Assembly (NCBI GenBank): GCA_016793305.1
Contig: JAEUHU010000364.1
Span: 1-51,604, forward strand
Origin: Planctomycetota bacterium
Lineage (GTDB): Bacteria > Planctomycetota > UBA1135 > UBA2386
Direction of reading: 5' to 3'
Length of the DNA stretch: 51,604 nucleotides
In this document: positions 44,547 to 51,604 of the stretch, piece after piece
Layout of the letters: each line of letters starts with the position of its first letter
How positions within the stretch are numbered: the first letter of the stretch is position 1
Position numbers and translations under genes: made by a program
The notes under the pieces: model-generated
The model's database searches: none
What the model saw: the letters and a program-made list of their open reading frames with translations, nothing else
What the model was told of the DNA's origin: nothing

Positions 44547-45437
44547 CTAGCGCGCGCCTTCCGGGTGGCGAGGTGCCGTCGCCAGCAGCGCGTCGAGCAT
44601 CGGGTTCTCCGGCGCGTCCTTGCGCCACAGGAGCCAGACCGGGAACTGCACGCGTGGGCGGCCCCATGGGAACGCGGCGAGCCGCCGGCCGGCGGGGCCG
44701 TCCTGATCGAGGCTCGGTACCAGCGACCAGCCGAGGCCCGCTTCGACGTAGCCCAGGATCGCGTCGGCGGTGTCGAGGCCGATCACCTGCGTCGGCGTGC
44801 AGCCGACCCCGGCCAGGGCCTGCATCTGCAGTGTGTGCGGACGGCTGCCGACCGGGTAGGCGAGGAACGGCAGGTCGGCGAGGGCCCGAAGGTCGGGTGC
44901 TCGGCGGCCGGCGGCGCGTTCGCGCGGCACCACGAGGCACGGGTGCAGCGTCGCGACCTGCTGGTGGGCGATGTCGTCGGGCACCTCGGGCAGCCAGGCC
45001 AGCAGCGCGTCGGCCGTGCCGGTGCGCAGCGGCGCCACGTCGGCACGCAGCAGTTCCTGCAGCTGCAGCTGGCAGTGCGGGCGGCGCTTGCGCAGCGCCA
45101 CGAGCCAGGGCGGCAGCAGTTGGCGGATCAGCAGCGACTCGGCGTGGATCGACAGCACGCCGTCGAACTCGCCGGTCTGCACGCGCCGCACCACGGCCGG
45201 CAGGTCGCGCAGGAACGGACCGACGAACGACAGCAGGTGCGCGCCGGCCGCCGTCGGCCGCATCTGGTCCTTGCCGACCCGTTCGAGCAGCTGTAGGCCG
45301 ATCTCGGCCTCGAGCTTCCTGACCTGCTGGTGCAGGGCCGGCTGCGTGATCGGGTACGACGCGGCGCGCGCGGCGCGGGCGTAGCCACCGTGGTTGGCGA
45401 CGAGGTGCAGGACTTCCAGGCGGCGCAGGTCGACCAT
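44547..45437 (-). CDS. LysR-family transcriptional regulator
   Basis: The protein has 296 residues from ATG 45437. The winged-helix N-terminus is MVDLRRLEVLHLVANHGGYA, followed by YPITQPALHQQVRKLEAEIG and LQLLERVGKDQMRPTAAGAH, all LysR features. The effector domain includes FLRDLPAVVRRVQTGEFDGV and a GLGWSLVPSLDQDG strand. The open frame extends far upstream on this strand but that part is antisense to the divergent gene and is not used. It is divergent from the phospholipid-recycling fusion gene across 96 bases and is its likely regulator; the co-inducer is unknown. Confidence 0.94.
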   Translation of the reverse strand: MVDLRRLEVLHLVANHGGYARAARAASYPITQPALHQQVRKLEAEIGLQLLERVGKDQMRPTAAGAHLLSFVGPFLRDLPAVVRRVQTGEFDGVLSIHAESLLIRQLLPPWLVALRKRRPHCQLQLQELLRADVAPLRTGTADALLAWLPEVPDDIAHQQVATLHPCLVVPRERAAGRRAPDLRALADLPFLAYPVGSRPHTLQMQALAGVGCTPTQVIGLDTADAILGYVEAGLGWSLVPSLDQDGPAGRRLAAFPWGRPRVQFPVWLLWRKDAPENPMLDALLATAPRHPEGAR

Positions 45438-45446
45438 GAAGGCCAG

Positions 45447-45463
45447 CTTATCGATGCCACAAG
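45447..45463. promoter_or_regulatory. LysR-type T-N11-A box
   Basis: CTTAT-CGATGCC-ACAAG is an imperfect dyad (4 of 5 arm pairs) containing T-N11-A, the LysR recognition rule. It is 10 bases from the LysR start and 71 from the fusion gene start, in the 96-base divergent gap, which is distinctly AT-richer than its surroundings. A second palindrome, TCGCG-ATC-CGCGA, is at 45510-45522. Confidence 0.42.
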
Positions 45464-45533
45464 AACAAGTTGCTCCGGATGAACGAGACGGCGCGCGATA
45501 GTCCTGCTGTCGCGATCCGCGACCCTGACCACC

Positions 45534-48500
45534 ATGAGCGAACCGAACCGTCCCGCCCCACGTCATCCGCTCGCCGGGCTGCTCGTGGCACTGTTCCTGG
45601 GCGCCTTCAACGACAACGCCTTCAAGATGGTCGTGCTGCTGCTGGCGCTGGCCCAGGTGGCCCCCGGCGACGAGGCGGCGGACCAGTACGAGACAACCCT
45701 GGTGTTCGTCGTGTTCACGCTGCCGCTGATGCTCGGCTCGCTGCCGGCGATGGCGCTCGGCGACCGCTTCGGCAAGCGCGACCTGATCGTCTGGACGAAG
45801 GGCCTCGAGGTCGTGCTGATGGGGCTCGGCACCGTCGCGTTGTGGGCGAGCCCGGTCGGCTGGGCGCCGCTCGCCGTGCTGGCGGGCATGGGCCTGCAGA
45901 GCGCCCTGTTCGCACCGGGCAAGTACGGCATCCTGCCGGAGCTGCTGCCGCACGACCGGCTCGCCAGCGCGAACGGCCAGCTGGAGGGCGCCAGCTTCGT
46001 CGCCATCATCCTCGGCACCGCCGCCGGCGGCGTGCTGCTCGACGGGATCGGCGGGCAGGCCTGGATCGTCGGCCTGCTGCTGACCGGGCTCGCGGCCGTC
46101 GGTTTCGTCGGGGCCCTGGCCGTGCCGCGCACCGCGCCGGCGTCGACCGTCGTCGAACCGTTCGGCCAGGTGCTCGGCGGTGCCTGGCGTGCCTTGCGCG
46201 CCGACCGCGCCTTGTGGCTCGCCGCCCTCGGTTCGGTCGCGTTCTGGGGCCTCGCTTCGCTGCTCGGCCAGGACGTGCTGGTCTACGGCAAGCAGGTGCT
46301 CGGCTTCTCGGACAAGTACAAGGGCCTCCCGTACGCGCTGTTCGCGATCGGCGTGGGTGGCGGAGCCGCGCTCGCCGGCAGGCTCTCGCGCGGCGTCGTC
46401 GAGGTCGGCCTGATCCCGCTCGGCGCGCTCGGCCTCGCGTTCGGCAGCGCGCTGCTCGGCCTGCTGGTGCCGGGCGCGTTCGGCACGTTCGTGTGGATGG
46501 CGCTGCTCGGCGTGGCCAGCGGCTTCGTCGTCGTGCCGCTGAACGCGCTGGTGCAGTGGAAGGCGCCCGCCACGCGCCGCGGTGCCATCATCGCGCTGGT
46601 CAACTGCCTGTCGTTCGCCGGCATCCTGGCCGGCAACCTCGGCTGCCTGCTGCTGGCCCGAGCCGGGGCCGACTGCGCCACGATCCTGCTGGTCGCGGCG
46701 GCGCTGACGTTCGCGGCGACGCTGTGGGCGATCTGGCTGCTGCCGCAGGCGCTGCTGCGGCTGTGTGTCGTGCTGCTGACGCGCACGCTGTACCGCCTGC
46801 GCCTCGTCGGTCGGGCGAACGTGCCCGAGACCGGCGGCGCCCTGCTGGTGCCGAACCACGTGTCGTTCCTCGACGCGCTGTTCGTGCTCGCGGCGACCGA
46901 TCGGCCGATCCGCTTCGTGGTCGAGCAGTACTGGTACGAGCGTCCCTACCTGAAGCCGTTCCTGAAGGCCCTGCGGGCGATCCCGATCGCCGGCAGCGGC
47001 GGCCCACGCGTCGTGCTGAAGGCGCTGCGCGAGGCCGGCAAGGCGTTGGACGAAGGAGAGCTGGTGTGCCTGTTCGCCGAGGGCGAGATCACGCGCATGG
47101 GCAGCCTGCTGCCGTTCCGGCGCGGCATGCAGCGCATCCTGAAGGGGCGCAGCGCCCCGGTGGTGCCAGTGCACCTCGACCGCGTCTACGGCTCGCTCGG
47201 CAGTGCGCGGCAAGGCCGTGTGCAGATCGTGCCGACCAGGATCCCGTGCCCGGTGACGGTGTCGTTCGGCGCGCCCTTGCCGGCGAACGTCGAGCCGGTG
47301 CAGGTGCGGCGGGCGGTCGAGCAGCTCGGCGAAGCGGCGTGGCGGCTGCGTGCCGACGAGCTGCCGGCGCTGCACACGAAGTTCGTGCGCTCGGTGCGGC
47401 GGGCGCCGTGGCGCAGCTGCCTGTCGGACAGCCAGGGCAAGCGGCTGTCGCGCGGCAAGGTGCTGGCGACCGCGATCGTGCTGGCGCGTCGCCTGCGCGC
47501 GCCGTGGCAGGGCCAGGACAAGGTCGGCCTGCTGCTGCCGCCGTCGATCGGCGGCGCGCTCGCGGCGATCGCCGCGAGCCTGAGCGGCCGCACCGCGGTG
47601 TCGCTGAACTTCACGGTCGGGCAGAACGCGTTCGACTCGGCGATCCGCCAGGCGCAGCTGCGCACGGTGGTGAGCTCGCGCGCGTTCCTCGACAAGGTCA
47701 AGGTGGCGATCCCCGACGGGGTCACGTTGCTGCTGCTCGAGGACGTGCTGAAGGACGTCGGCACCGCCGAACGACTCGGTGCGTTGGCGCGCGCCCTGCT
47801 GCTGCCGCTCGGCTCGCTCGAGCGCGCCTGCGGAGCGACCCGCAAGGTCGTGCGCGACGACGTCGCGACGATCCTGTTCAGCAGTGGCAGCACCGGCGAG
47901 CCGAAGGGCGTGATGCTGACGCACGGCAACGTGCAGTCGAACTGCGACGGCGTGGCGCAGCTGATCCCGCTCGACCACCACGACCGGCTGGTCGGCGTGC
48001 TGCCGCTGTTCCACTCGTTCGGCAACATGGCGCTCTGGTACGCGATCCAGCAGGGGGCGGGCATCGTGTTCCACCCGAACCCGCTCGACGCGGCCGCGGT
48101 CGGCGAGATCACCGCGCAACAGCGCGCGACGATCCTGCTGGCGACGCCGACGTTCCTGCAGCTCTACCTGCGGCGGTGCGAGCCGGGCCAGTTCGGGTCG
48201 CTGCGCCTCGTGCTGACCGGCGCCGAGAAGCTGACCGACGAACTCGCCGACGCGTTCGCGGACCGCTTCGGCATCCGGCCGGTGCAGGGCTACGGCGCCA
48301 CCGAGACGGCGCCGGCGGTCGCGATCAGTGCCCCGGGCTACCGCGCCACGGGCTTCTATCAGGCCGGCGTGCGCCGTGGGTCGGTCGGGCGGCCGCTGCC
48401 GGGCGTGACGGTGCGCATCGTCGATCCGGAGACGAAGGCCGAGAAGCCGGTCGGCGAGAGCGGTCTCGTGCTGGTGCGCGGCGCCAACGTGATGCGCGGC

Positions 48501-48941
48501 TACCTCGGCCGCGACGACTTGACCGCGGCAGCGCTGCACGACGGGTGCTACGTCACCGGCGACATCGGCCGCGTCGACGACGACGGCTTCCTGTTCCTGA
48601 CCGACCGGCTGTCGCGCTTCAGCAAGATCGGCGGCGAGATGGTGCCGCACGGTGTCGTCGAAGAGCACCTGCAGGCGTGCAGCGGCCGGACCGAGCGCGC
48701 GTTCGCGGTGTGCGGGGTGCCCGACGCCAAGAAGGGCGAGCGGCTGATGGTGCTGACCACGCTGCCGTCGGGCGAGCTCGCCGAGGTCGTCAAGAAGATG
48801 GCGACCCGTGGCTTGCCGGCGCTGTTCGTGCCGCGTGCGGACCAGTTCGTGCCGGTCGCAGCACTGCCGGTGCTGGGCACCGGCAAGATCGACCTGCGCG
48901 CGGTGAAGGAGCTGTGCCTCGCGGCGGCGGCGGCAGGCTGA
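45534..48941 (+). CDS. LplT-like transporter/PlsC acyltransferase/acyl-ACP ligase fusion (Aas-LplT type)
   Basis: The protein has 1135 residues and three domains. Residues 1-415: MFS transporter with a LFLGAFNDNAFKMVVLLLAL opening and about 12 hydrophobic segments, like the lysophospholipid flippase LplT. Residues about 425-610: PlsC-type acyltransferase with VPNHVSFLDALFVLA (NHxxxxD) and FAEGEITRMGSLLPFRRGM. Residues about 630-1130: AMP-forming acyl ligase with ILFSSGSTGEPKGVMLTHGN, GYGATETAPAVAIS and a final GTGKIDL lysine motif. In E. coli these are LplT and Aas, which import lyso-phosphatidylethanolamine and reacylate it at the membrane. Here one protein covers import, acyl activation and transfer. 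ATG 45534 is the first suitable start. It is likely regulated by the divergent LysR. The fusion order is known in other bacteria. Confidence 0.94.
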   Translation: MSEPNRPAPRHPLAGLLVALFLGAFNDNAFKMVVLLLALAQVAPGDEAADQYETTLVFVVFTLPLMLGSLPAMALGDRFGKRDLIVWTKGLEVVLMGLGTVALWASPVGWAPLAVLAGMGLQSALFAPGKYGILPELLPHDRLASANGQLEGASFVAIILGTAAGGVLLDGIGGQAWIVGLLLTGLAAVGFVGALAVPRTAPASTVVEPFGQVLGGAWRALRADRALWLAALGSVAFWGLASLLGQDVLVYGKQVLGFSDKYKGLPYALFAIGVGGGAALAGRLSRGVVEVGLIPLGALGLAFGSALLGLLVPGAFGTFVWMALLGVASGFVVVPLNALVQWKAPATRRGAIIALVNCLSFAGILAGNLGCLLLARAGADCATILLVAAALTFAATLWAIWLLPQALLRLCVVLLTRTLYRLRLVGRANVPETGGALLVPNHVSFLDALFVLAATDRPIRFVVEQYWYERPYLKPFLKALRAIPIAGSGGPRVVLKALREAGKALDEGELVCLFAEGEITRMGSLLPFRRGMQRILKGRSAPVVPVHLDRVYGSLGSARQGRVQIVPTRIPCPVTVSFGAPLPANVEPVQVRRAVEQLGEAAWRLRADELPALHTKFVRSVRRAPWRSCLSDSQGKRLSRGKVLATAIVLARRLRAPWQGQDKVGLLLPPSIGGALAAIAASLSGRTAVSLNFTVGQNAFDSAIRQAQLRTVVSSRAFLDKVKVAIPDGVTLLLLEDVLKDVGTAERLGALARALLLPLGSLERACGATRKVVRDDVATILFSSGSTGEPKGVMLTHGNVQSNCDGVAQLIPLDHHDRLVGVLPLFHSFGNMALWYAIQQGAGIVFHPNPLDAAAVGEITAQQRATILLATPTFLQLYLRRCEPGQFGSLRLVLTGAEKLTDELADAFADRFGIRPVQGYGATETAPAVAISAPGYRATGFYQAGVRRGSVGRPLPGVTVRIVDPETKAEKPVGESGLVLVRGANVMRGYLGRDDLTAAALHDGCYVTGDIGRVDDDGFLFLTDRLSRFSKIGGEMVPHGVVEEHLQACSGRTERAFAVCGVPDAKKGERLMVLTTLPSGELAEVVKKMATRGLPALFVPRADQFVPVAALPVLGTGKIDLRAVKELCLAAAAAG

Positions 48942-48961
48942 GCCGGGCCCGGCGAGCGAAC

Positions 48962-48981
48962 ACCGCGCCGCTCGGCGCGGT
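48962..48981. terminator. Bidirectional hairpin between convergent genes
   Basis: ACCGCGCC-GCTC-GGCGCGGT is a perfect 8-bp stem with a 4-nt loop, in the 51-base gap between two convergent genes (stops at 48941 and 48993). The location and symmetry fit a shared terminator. There is no T-run on either strand. Confidence 0.5.
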
Positions 48982-48992
48982 AAGGCCGTGCG

Positions 48993-49199
48993 TCAGACGA
49001 ACGTGTAGAGGAACGGGCCGATGCCGGTGGCGCCGAGGATCAGCAGCACGCCGAGCAGCAGGAACACGATCAGGATCGGCGCCAGCCACCACATCTTGTT
49101 CTCGGCCATGAACGCGACGAACTCGGCGACCAGGCCTCGCTCTTCCTTGCCGGCGGCCTGCATGAACTCGTTCTCGGCCTGCTTGCGTTCCTCGGTCAT
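48993..49199 (-). CDS. DUF5989 family small membrane protein
   Basis: The protein has 68 residues from ATG 49199. The N-terminal half is charged (EERKQAENEFMQAAGKEE), then VAEFVAFMAENKMWWLAPIL leads into a transmembrane segment (about 41-62, VFLLLGVLLILGA) and ends GPFLYTFV. This is the DUF5989 pattern (E-F-W-F-L-...-W-L-P and final small loop). Members nearly always stand next to a carbamoyltransferase and an SxtJ protein, as here: it follows the sxtJ-like gene by 7 bases. The role is unknown, possibly an accessory subunit in the inner membrane. Confidence 0.85.
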   Translation of the reverse strand: MTEERKQAENEFMQAAGKEERGLVAEFVAFMAENKMWWLAPILIVFLLLGVLLILGATGIGPFLYTFV

Positions 49200-49206
49200 G
49201 ATGAGC

Positions 49207-49662
49207 TCAGTATAGCTTGAAGTAGCTGGCCGCGCCGCGCGCCGGACCACGTTCGTGCCAGTAGCTCGACGGTGCGTCGGCACGGAGCTTGTCGAACCGC
49301 CGGCCGAGCACGTCGCGGCCGAACAGCCGGAACACGAGGCCGATCGGCGTGATCAGCAGGAAGTAGATCACGCCCATCAGCACGAGCGACACCACGAAGC
49401 CGAGCGGGAAGGCGACCAGCGTGATGCCGGCGTAGAGCACGCCGGTCAGCTGGCGCAGGCCAGCGAGGAACAGCACCAGCTGCAGCACGGCGAGGCCGCC
49501 GAGGGCCAGCACCAGCGGGTGGCTCCAGTGCCAGGCGGAGAGTGCGTACCAGCGCGCTTCGCCGCGGGTCAGGAAGCCGGCGAGCAGCGGCAGCAGCACG
49601 GCCGCGGTCCAGGCGAACTGGCGCAGCACGTGCCCTTCCGGTTTGAGGTTCAGCTTGTTCAT
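49207..49662 (-). CDS. SxtJ-family membrane protein
   Basis: The protein has 151 residues with about four membrane segments (LRQFAWTAAVLLPLLAGFL, PLVLALGGLAVLQLVLFLAG, GITLVAFPLGFVVSLVLMGV, YFLLITPIGLVFRLFG) and a soluble end (GRDVLGRRFDKLRADAPSSY, W-H-E-R). The FGRDVLGRRFD-like motif after the last helix is characteristic of SxtJ, named from the saxitoxin cluster of cyanobacteria. It sits 4 bases after the carbamoyltransferase gene and 7 bases before the DUF5989 gene, so the three are one operon. It is probably a membrane partner of the carbamoyltransferase; it does not indicate toxin production. Confidence 0.88.
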   Translation of the reverse strand: MNKLNLKPEGHVLRQFAWTAAVLLPLLAGFLTRGEARWYALSAWHWSHPLVLALGGLAVLQLVLFLAGLRQLTGVLYAGITLVAFPLGFVVSLVLMGVIYFLLITPIGLVFRLFGRDVLGRRFDKLRADAPSSYWHERGPARGAASYFKLY

Positions 49663-49666
49663 CGCG

Positions 49667-51499
49667 TCAGTCCAGGGAGAAGCCGGCCAGGTACTTCTCG
49701 CGGTCGATGGCGGGGAGGTTCTGTTGCGCCGCGCGGCGCACCACGAAGTTCTCCAGCACGAGCACGTCCATCTCGGTGCCGAGGAAGCAGCGCAGCGCGT
49801 CCTGCGGCGTGCAGACGATCGGTTCGCCGCGCACGTTGAAGCTGGTGTTGATCAGCACCGGGCAGCCGGTCCGTTGCTCGAAGCGGCGCATCATCGCGGC
49901 GAGCCGCGGATTGCGCTCGCCGTCGACGGTCTGCAGGCGCGCCGAGTAGTCGACGTGCGTGATCGCCGGGACCACCGAGCGCAGCTGCTTCAGCTTGTCG
50001 AGGCCGGTGGCGCCGGGGGCGACCGGCTTGCGCTTCTCCTGCCGCACCGGGGCCACGATCAGCATGTACGGGCTCTCGTGCTGCGGCTGGATGTCGAAGT
50101 ACTCGCTCGCGCGTTCGCGCAGCACGATCGGCGCGAACGGCCGGAACGACTCGCGGAACTTGATCTTCAGGTTCATCACGCTCTGCATCTTCGGCGAGCG
50201 CGCGTCGCCGAGGATGCTGCGCGAACCGAGGGCGCGCGGGCCGAACTCCATCGGGCCCTGGAACCAGCCGATCACGTTCTCCTGCTCGATCAGCTCGCTG
50301 ACGCGGTCGGCGAGCTTCGCCTCGCTGTCGCACTCCTCGTAGACGACGCCCTGCGAATCCAGGAACGCCTTGACGTCGCGCGATTCGTAGCGCGGGCCGA
50401 GCAGGCTGCCGCGCTGGGCGTCGCCAGGACGCACGGTGCGCGGCTTGCCGAGCAGGTTGTGCCACAGGAACAGGGCTGCACCGAGGGCGCCGCCGGCGTC
50501 GCCGGCCGCAGGCTGGATCCAGATCTTCTCGAACGGGCCCTCGCGCAGGATCACGCCGTTGCCGACGCAGTTCAGTGCTACGCCGCCGGCGAGGCACAGG
50601 TTCTTCTTGCCGGTGATCGCGTGGGCGTGCCGGGCCGTGCGCAGCATCACGTCCTCGGTGACCTTCTGGATCGACGCCGCGAGGTCCATGTGGCGCTGCT
50701 CAAGCTGCGACTCCGGCGAACGCGGCGGGCCGCCGAACAGGTCGTGGAAGCGCGGCCCGGTCATGGTCAGGCCGTGCGTGTAGTGGAAGTAGCGCAGGTC
50801 GAGCCGGTAGCTGCCGTCGTCCTTCAGGTCGATCAGGTGCTCGCGGATCAGCTTCTCGAAGCGCGGCTCGCCGTAGGGGGCGAGCCCCATCAGCTTGTAC
50901 TCGCCGCTGTTGACCTTGAACCCGCAGTAGTAGGTGAACGCCGAGTACAGCAGCCCCAGCGAGTGCGGGAAGCGGATCTCCTTCACCAGCTTCAGCCGGT
51001 TGCCTTCGCCGATGCCGAGCGAGGTGGTCGCCCACTCGCCGACACCGTCCATCGTCAGCACCGCGGCCTCCTCGAACGGCGACGGGAAGAACGCCGACGC
51101 GGCGTGGCTCTCGTGGTGCTCGGGGAAGACGAAGCGGTTCTTCGGCGTGTGCCCGAGGCTCTTCCGCAAGAGCCGCCGCATGTTCAGCTTGTCGCCCAGG
51201 AGGATCGGCAGCTGCTTGGCGAACGCGCGGAAGCCGAACGGTGCGAAGCCGAGGAACGTCTCGAGCACGCGGTGGAACTTCAGGATCGGCTTGTCATAGA
51301 ACGCGACGAAGTCGACGTCCTGGATGCGGATGCCGGCGGTCTGCAGCGCGAACTCGACGGCGCGGTGCGGGAAGCCGGCGTCGTGCTTCTTGCGGGTGAA
51401 CCGTTCCTCCTGCGCCGCGGCCACGATGTCGCCGTCGCGCAGCAGGGCGGCGGCCGAGTCGTGGTAGAAGGCGGAGATGCCGAGGATGTGGGTGGTCAT
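49667..51499 (-). CDS. Carbamoyltransferase (NodU/HypF-C/SxtI-like)
   Basis: The protein has 610 residues from ATG 51499; the frame continues upstream but without family features. The N-terminal Kae1/ASKHA-type domain includes ILGISAFYHDSAAALLRDGD, AQEERFTRKKHD, PEHHESHAASAFFPSPFEEA (HxxxH metal/ATP ligands) and VLTMDGVGEW. The C-terminal YrdC-related part has GWFQGPMEFGPRALGSRSIL and a late TSFNVRGEPIVCTPQDALRC. The length is that of O-carbamoyltransferases (about 570-620), which transfer a carbamoyl group from carbamoyl phosphate to hydroxyl groups of nodulation factors, antibiotics or glycans. With SxtJ and DUF5989 it forms a conserved trio; the acceptor is likely a surface glycan or lipid, but no glycosyltransferase is in the window. 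Confidence 0.96.
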   Translation of the reverse strand: MTTHILGISAFYHDSAAALLRDGDIVAAAQEERFTRKKHDAGFPHRAVEFALQTAGIRIQDVDFVAFYDKPILKFHRVLETFLGFAPFGFRAFAKQLPILLGDKLNMRRLLRKSLGHTPKNRFVFPEHHESHAASAFFPSPFEEAAVLTMDGVGEWATTSLGIGEGNRLKLVKEIRFPHSLGLLYSAFTYYCGFKVNSGEYKLMGLAPYGEPRFEKLIREHLIDLKDDGSYRLDLRYFHYTHGLTMTGPRFHDLFGGPPRSPESQLEQRHMDLAASIQKVTEDVMLRTARHAHAITGKKNLCLAGGVALNCVGNGVILREGPFEKIWIQPAAGDAGGALGAALFLWHNLLGKPRTVRPGDAQRGSLLGPRYESRDVKAFLDSQGVVYEECDSEAKLADRVSELIEQENVIGWFQGPMEFGPRALGSRSILGDARSPKMQSVMNLKIKFRESFRPFAPIVLRERASEYFDIQPQHESPYMLIVAPVRQEKRKPVAPGATGLDKLKQLRSVVPAITHVDYSARLQTVDGERNPRLAAMMRRFEQRTGCPVLINTSFNVRGEPIVCTPQDALRCFLGTEMDVLVLENFVVRRAAQQNLPAIDREKYLAGFSLD

Positions 51500-51587
51500 G
51501 GACGCTGGCGGCGGCGGGCGAGGACCGGCGGGCGTGCCTCGCGCGGAGACGGTGCAGGATGCTGCCGCATGCGCTCCCGTCTGCACG

Positions 51588-51604
51588 AAAAAAGTCGGCT
51601 AGGA
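51588..51604 (-). terminator. Possible T-run end of a terminator from beyond the window
   Basis: On the minus strand AGCCGAC is followed directly by six T residues (51588-51593), which could be the descending arm and T-run of an intrinsic terminator whose other arm is past the window edge. It would end a minus-strand gene to the right. Only half is visible. The preceding bases 51500-51587 hold no gene and should contain the carbamoyltransferase promoter. Confidence 0.22.

Noticed and set aside
49207..51499. Saxitoxin-type biosynthesis suggested by SxtJ and SxtI-like proteins
   Set aside because: These families are widespread carbamoyltransferase partners; no sxtA-like polyketide or amidinotransferase genes are present.

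Overview
This window is very GC-rich and gene-dense. The gene content points to a flagellated, Gram-negative-type bacterium of the Planctomycetota (inference from gene families, not a database match). The clues are a Ser/Thr kinase fused to WD40 repeats, an ECF sigma factor fused to a membrane anchor and Ig-like domains, several secreted carboxypeptidase-regulatory-like proteins, FG-GAP and 'ARW-G-W' repeat proteins, and a TonB/TonB-dependent receptor pair that requires an outer membrane. No rRNA, tRNA, CRISPR array, insertion sequence or phage gene was seen.

Layout. 1-3.2 kb: 3' part of the kinase-WD40 gene. 3.4-7.3 kb: two SAM methyltransferases, an ankyrin-repeat protein and an FG-GAP gene broken by two in-frame stops. 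7.5-11.1 kb: a compact flagellar operon, fliJ, a motE-like gene, fliL, fliM and fliN. 11.2-17.3 kb: a TonB transducer divergent from a FecA-like receptor, followed by a secreted protein with two TIM-barrel-like halves and a secreted two-repeat protein. 17.4-26.6 kb: a ThrE-type amino-acid exporter, a DUF4388 protein, a secreted Ig-like protein, a large TPR protein with an inserted C39-like protease domain, and two small unknowns. 26.8-30.3 kb: cobalamin-dependent methionine synthase. 30.3-34.8 kb: the sigma-factor fusion, divergent from a small ORF coupled to a hybrid histidine kinase. 34.8-40.9 kb (minus strand): exported pirin, a HEAT-like protein, a carboxypeptidase-regulatory-like protein and a ferredoxin, with a LysR gene divergent from pirin. 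41.9-48.9 kb: a secreted repeat protein, then a LysR gene divergent from a transporter/acyltransferase/acyl-ligase fusion for lysophospholipid recycling. 49.0-51.5 kb: a carbamoyltransferase, SxtJ and DUF5989 operon.

The most notable points are the FG-GAP gene whose TGA codon sits 19 nt before the loop of a SECIS-shaped hairpin (selenocysteine versus pseudogene, with a second stop favouring decay), the membrane-anchored sigma fusion, the TPR-protease hybrid, the exported lipoprotein-type pirin, and the TonB/receptor/duplicated-barrel locus. Coordinates and start sites were read by eye. Where an upstream open frame was longer, the start was moved to the first codon consistent with the family N-terminus, signal peptide or ribosome binding site.
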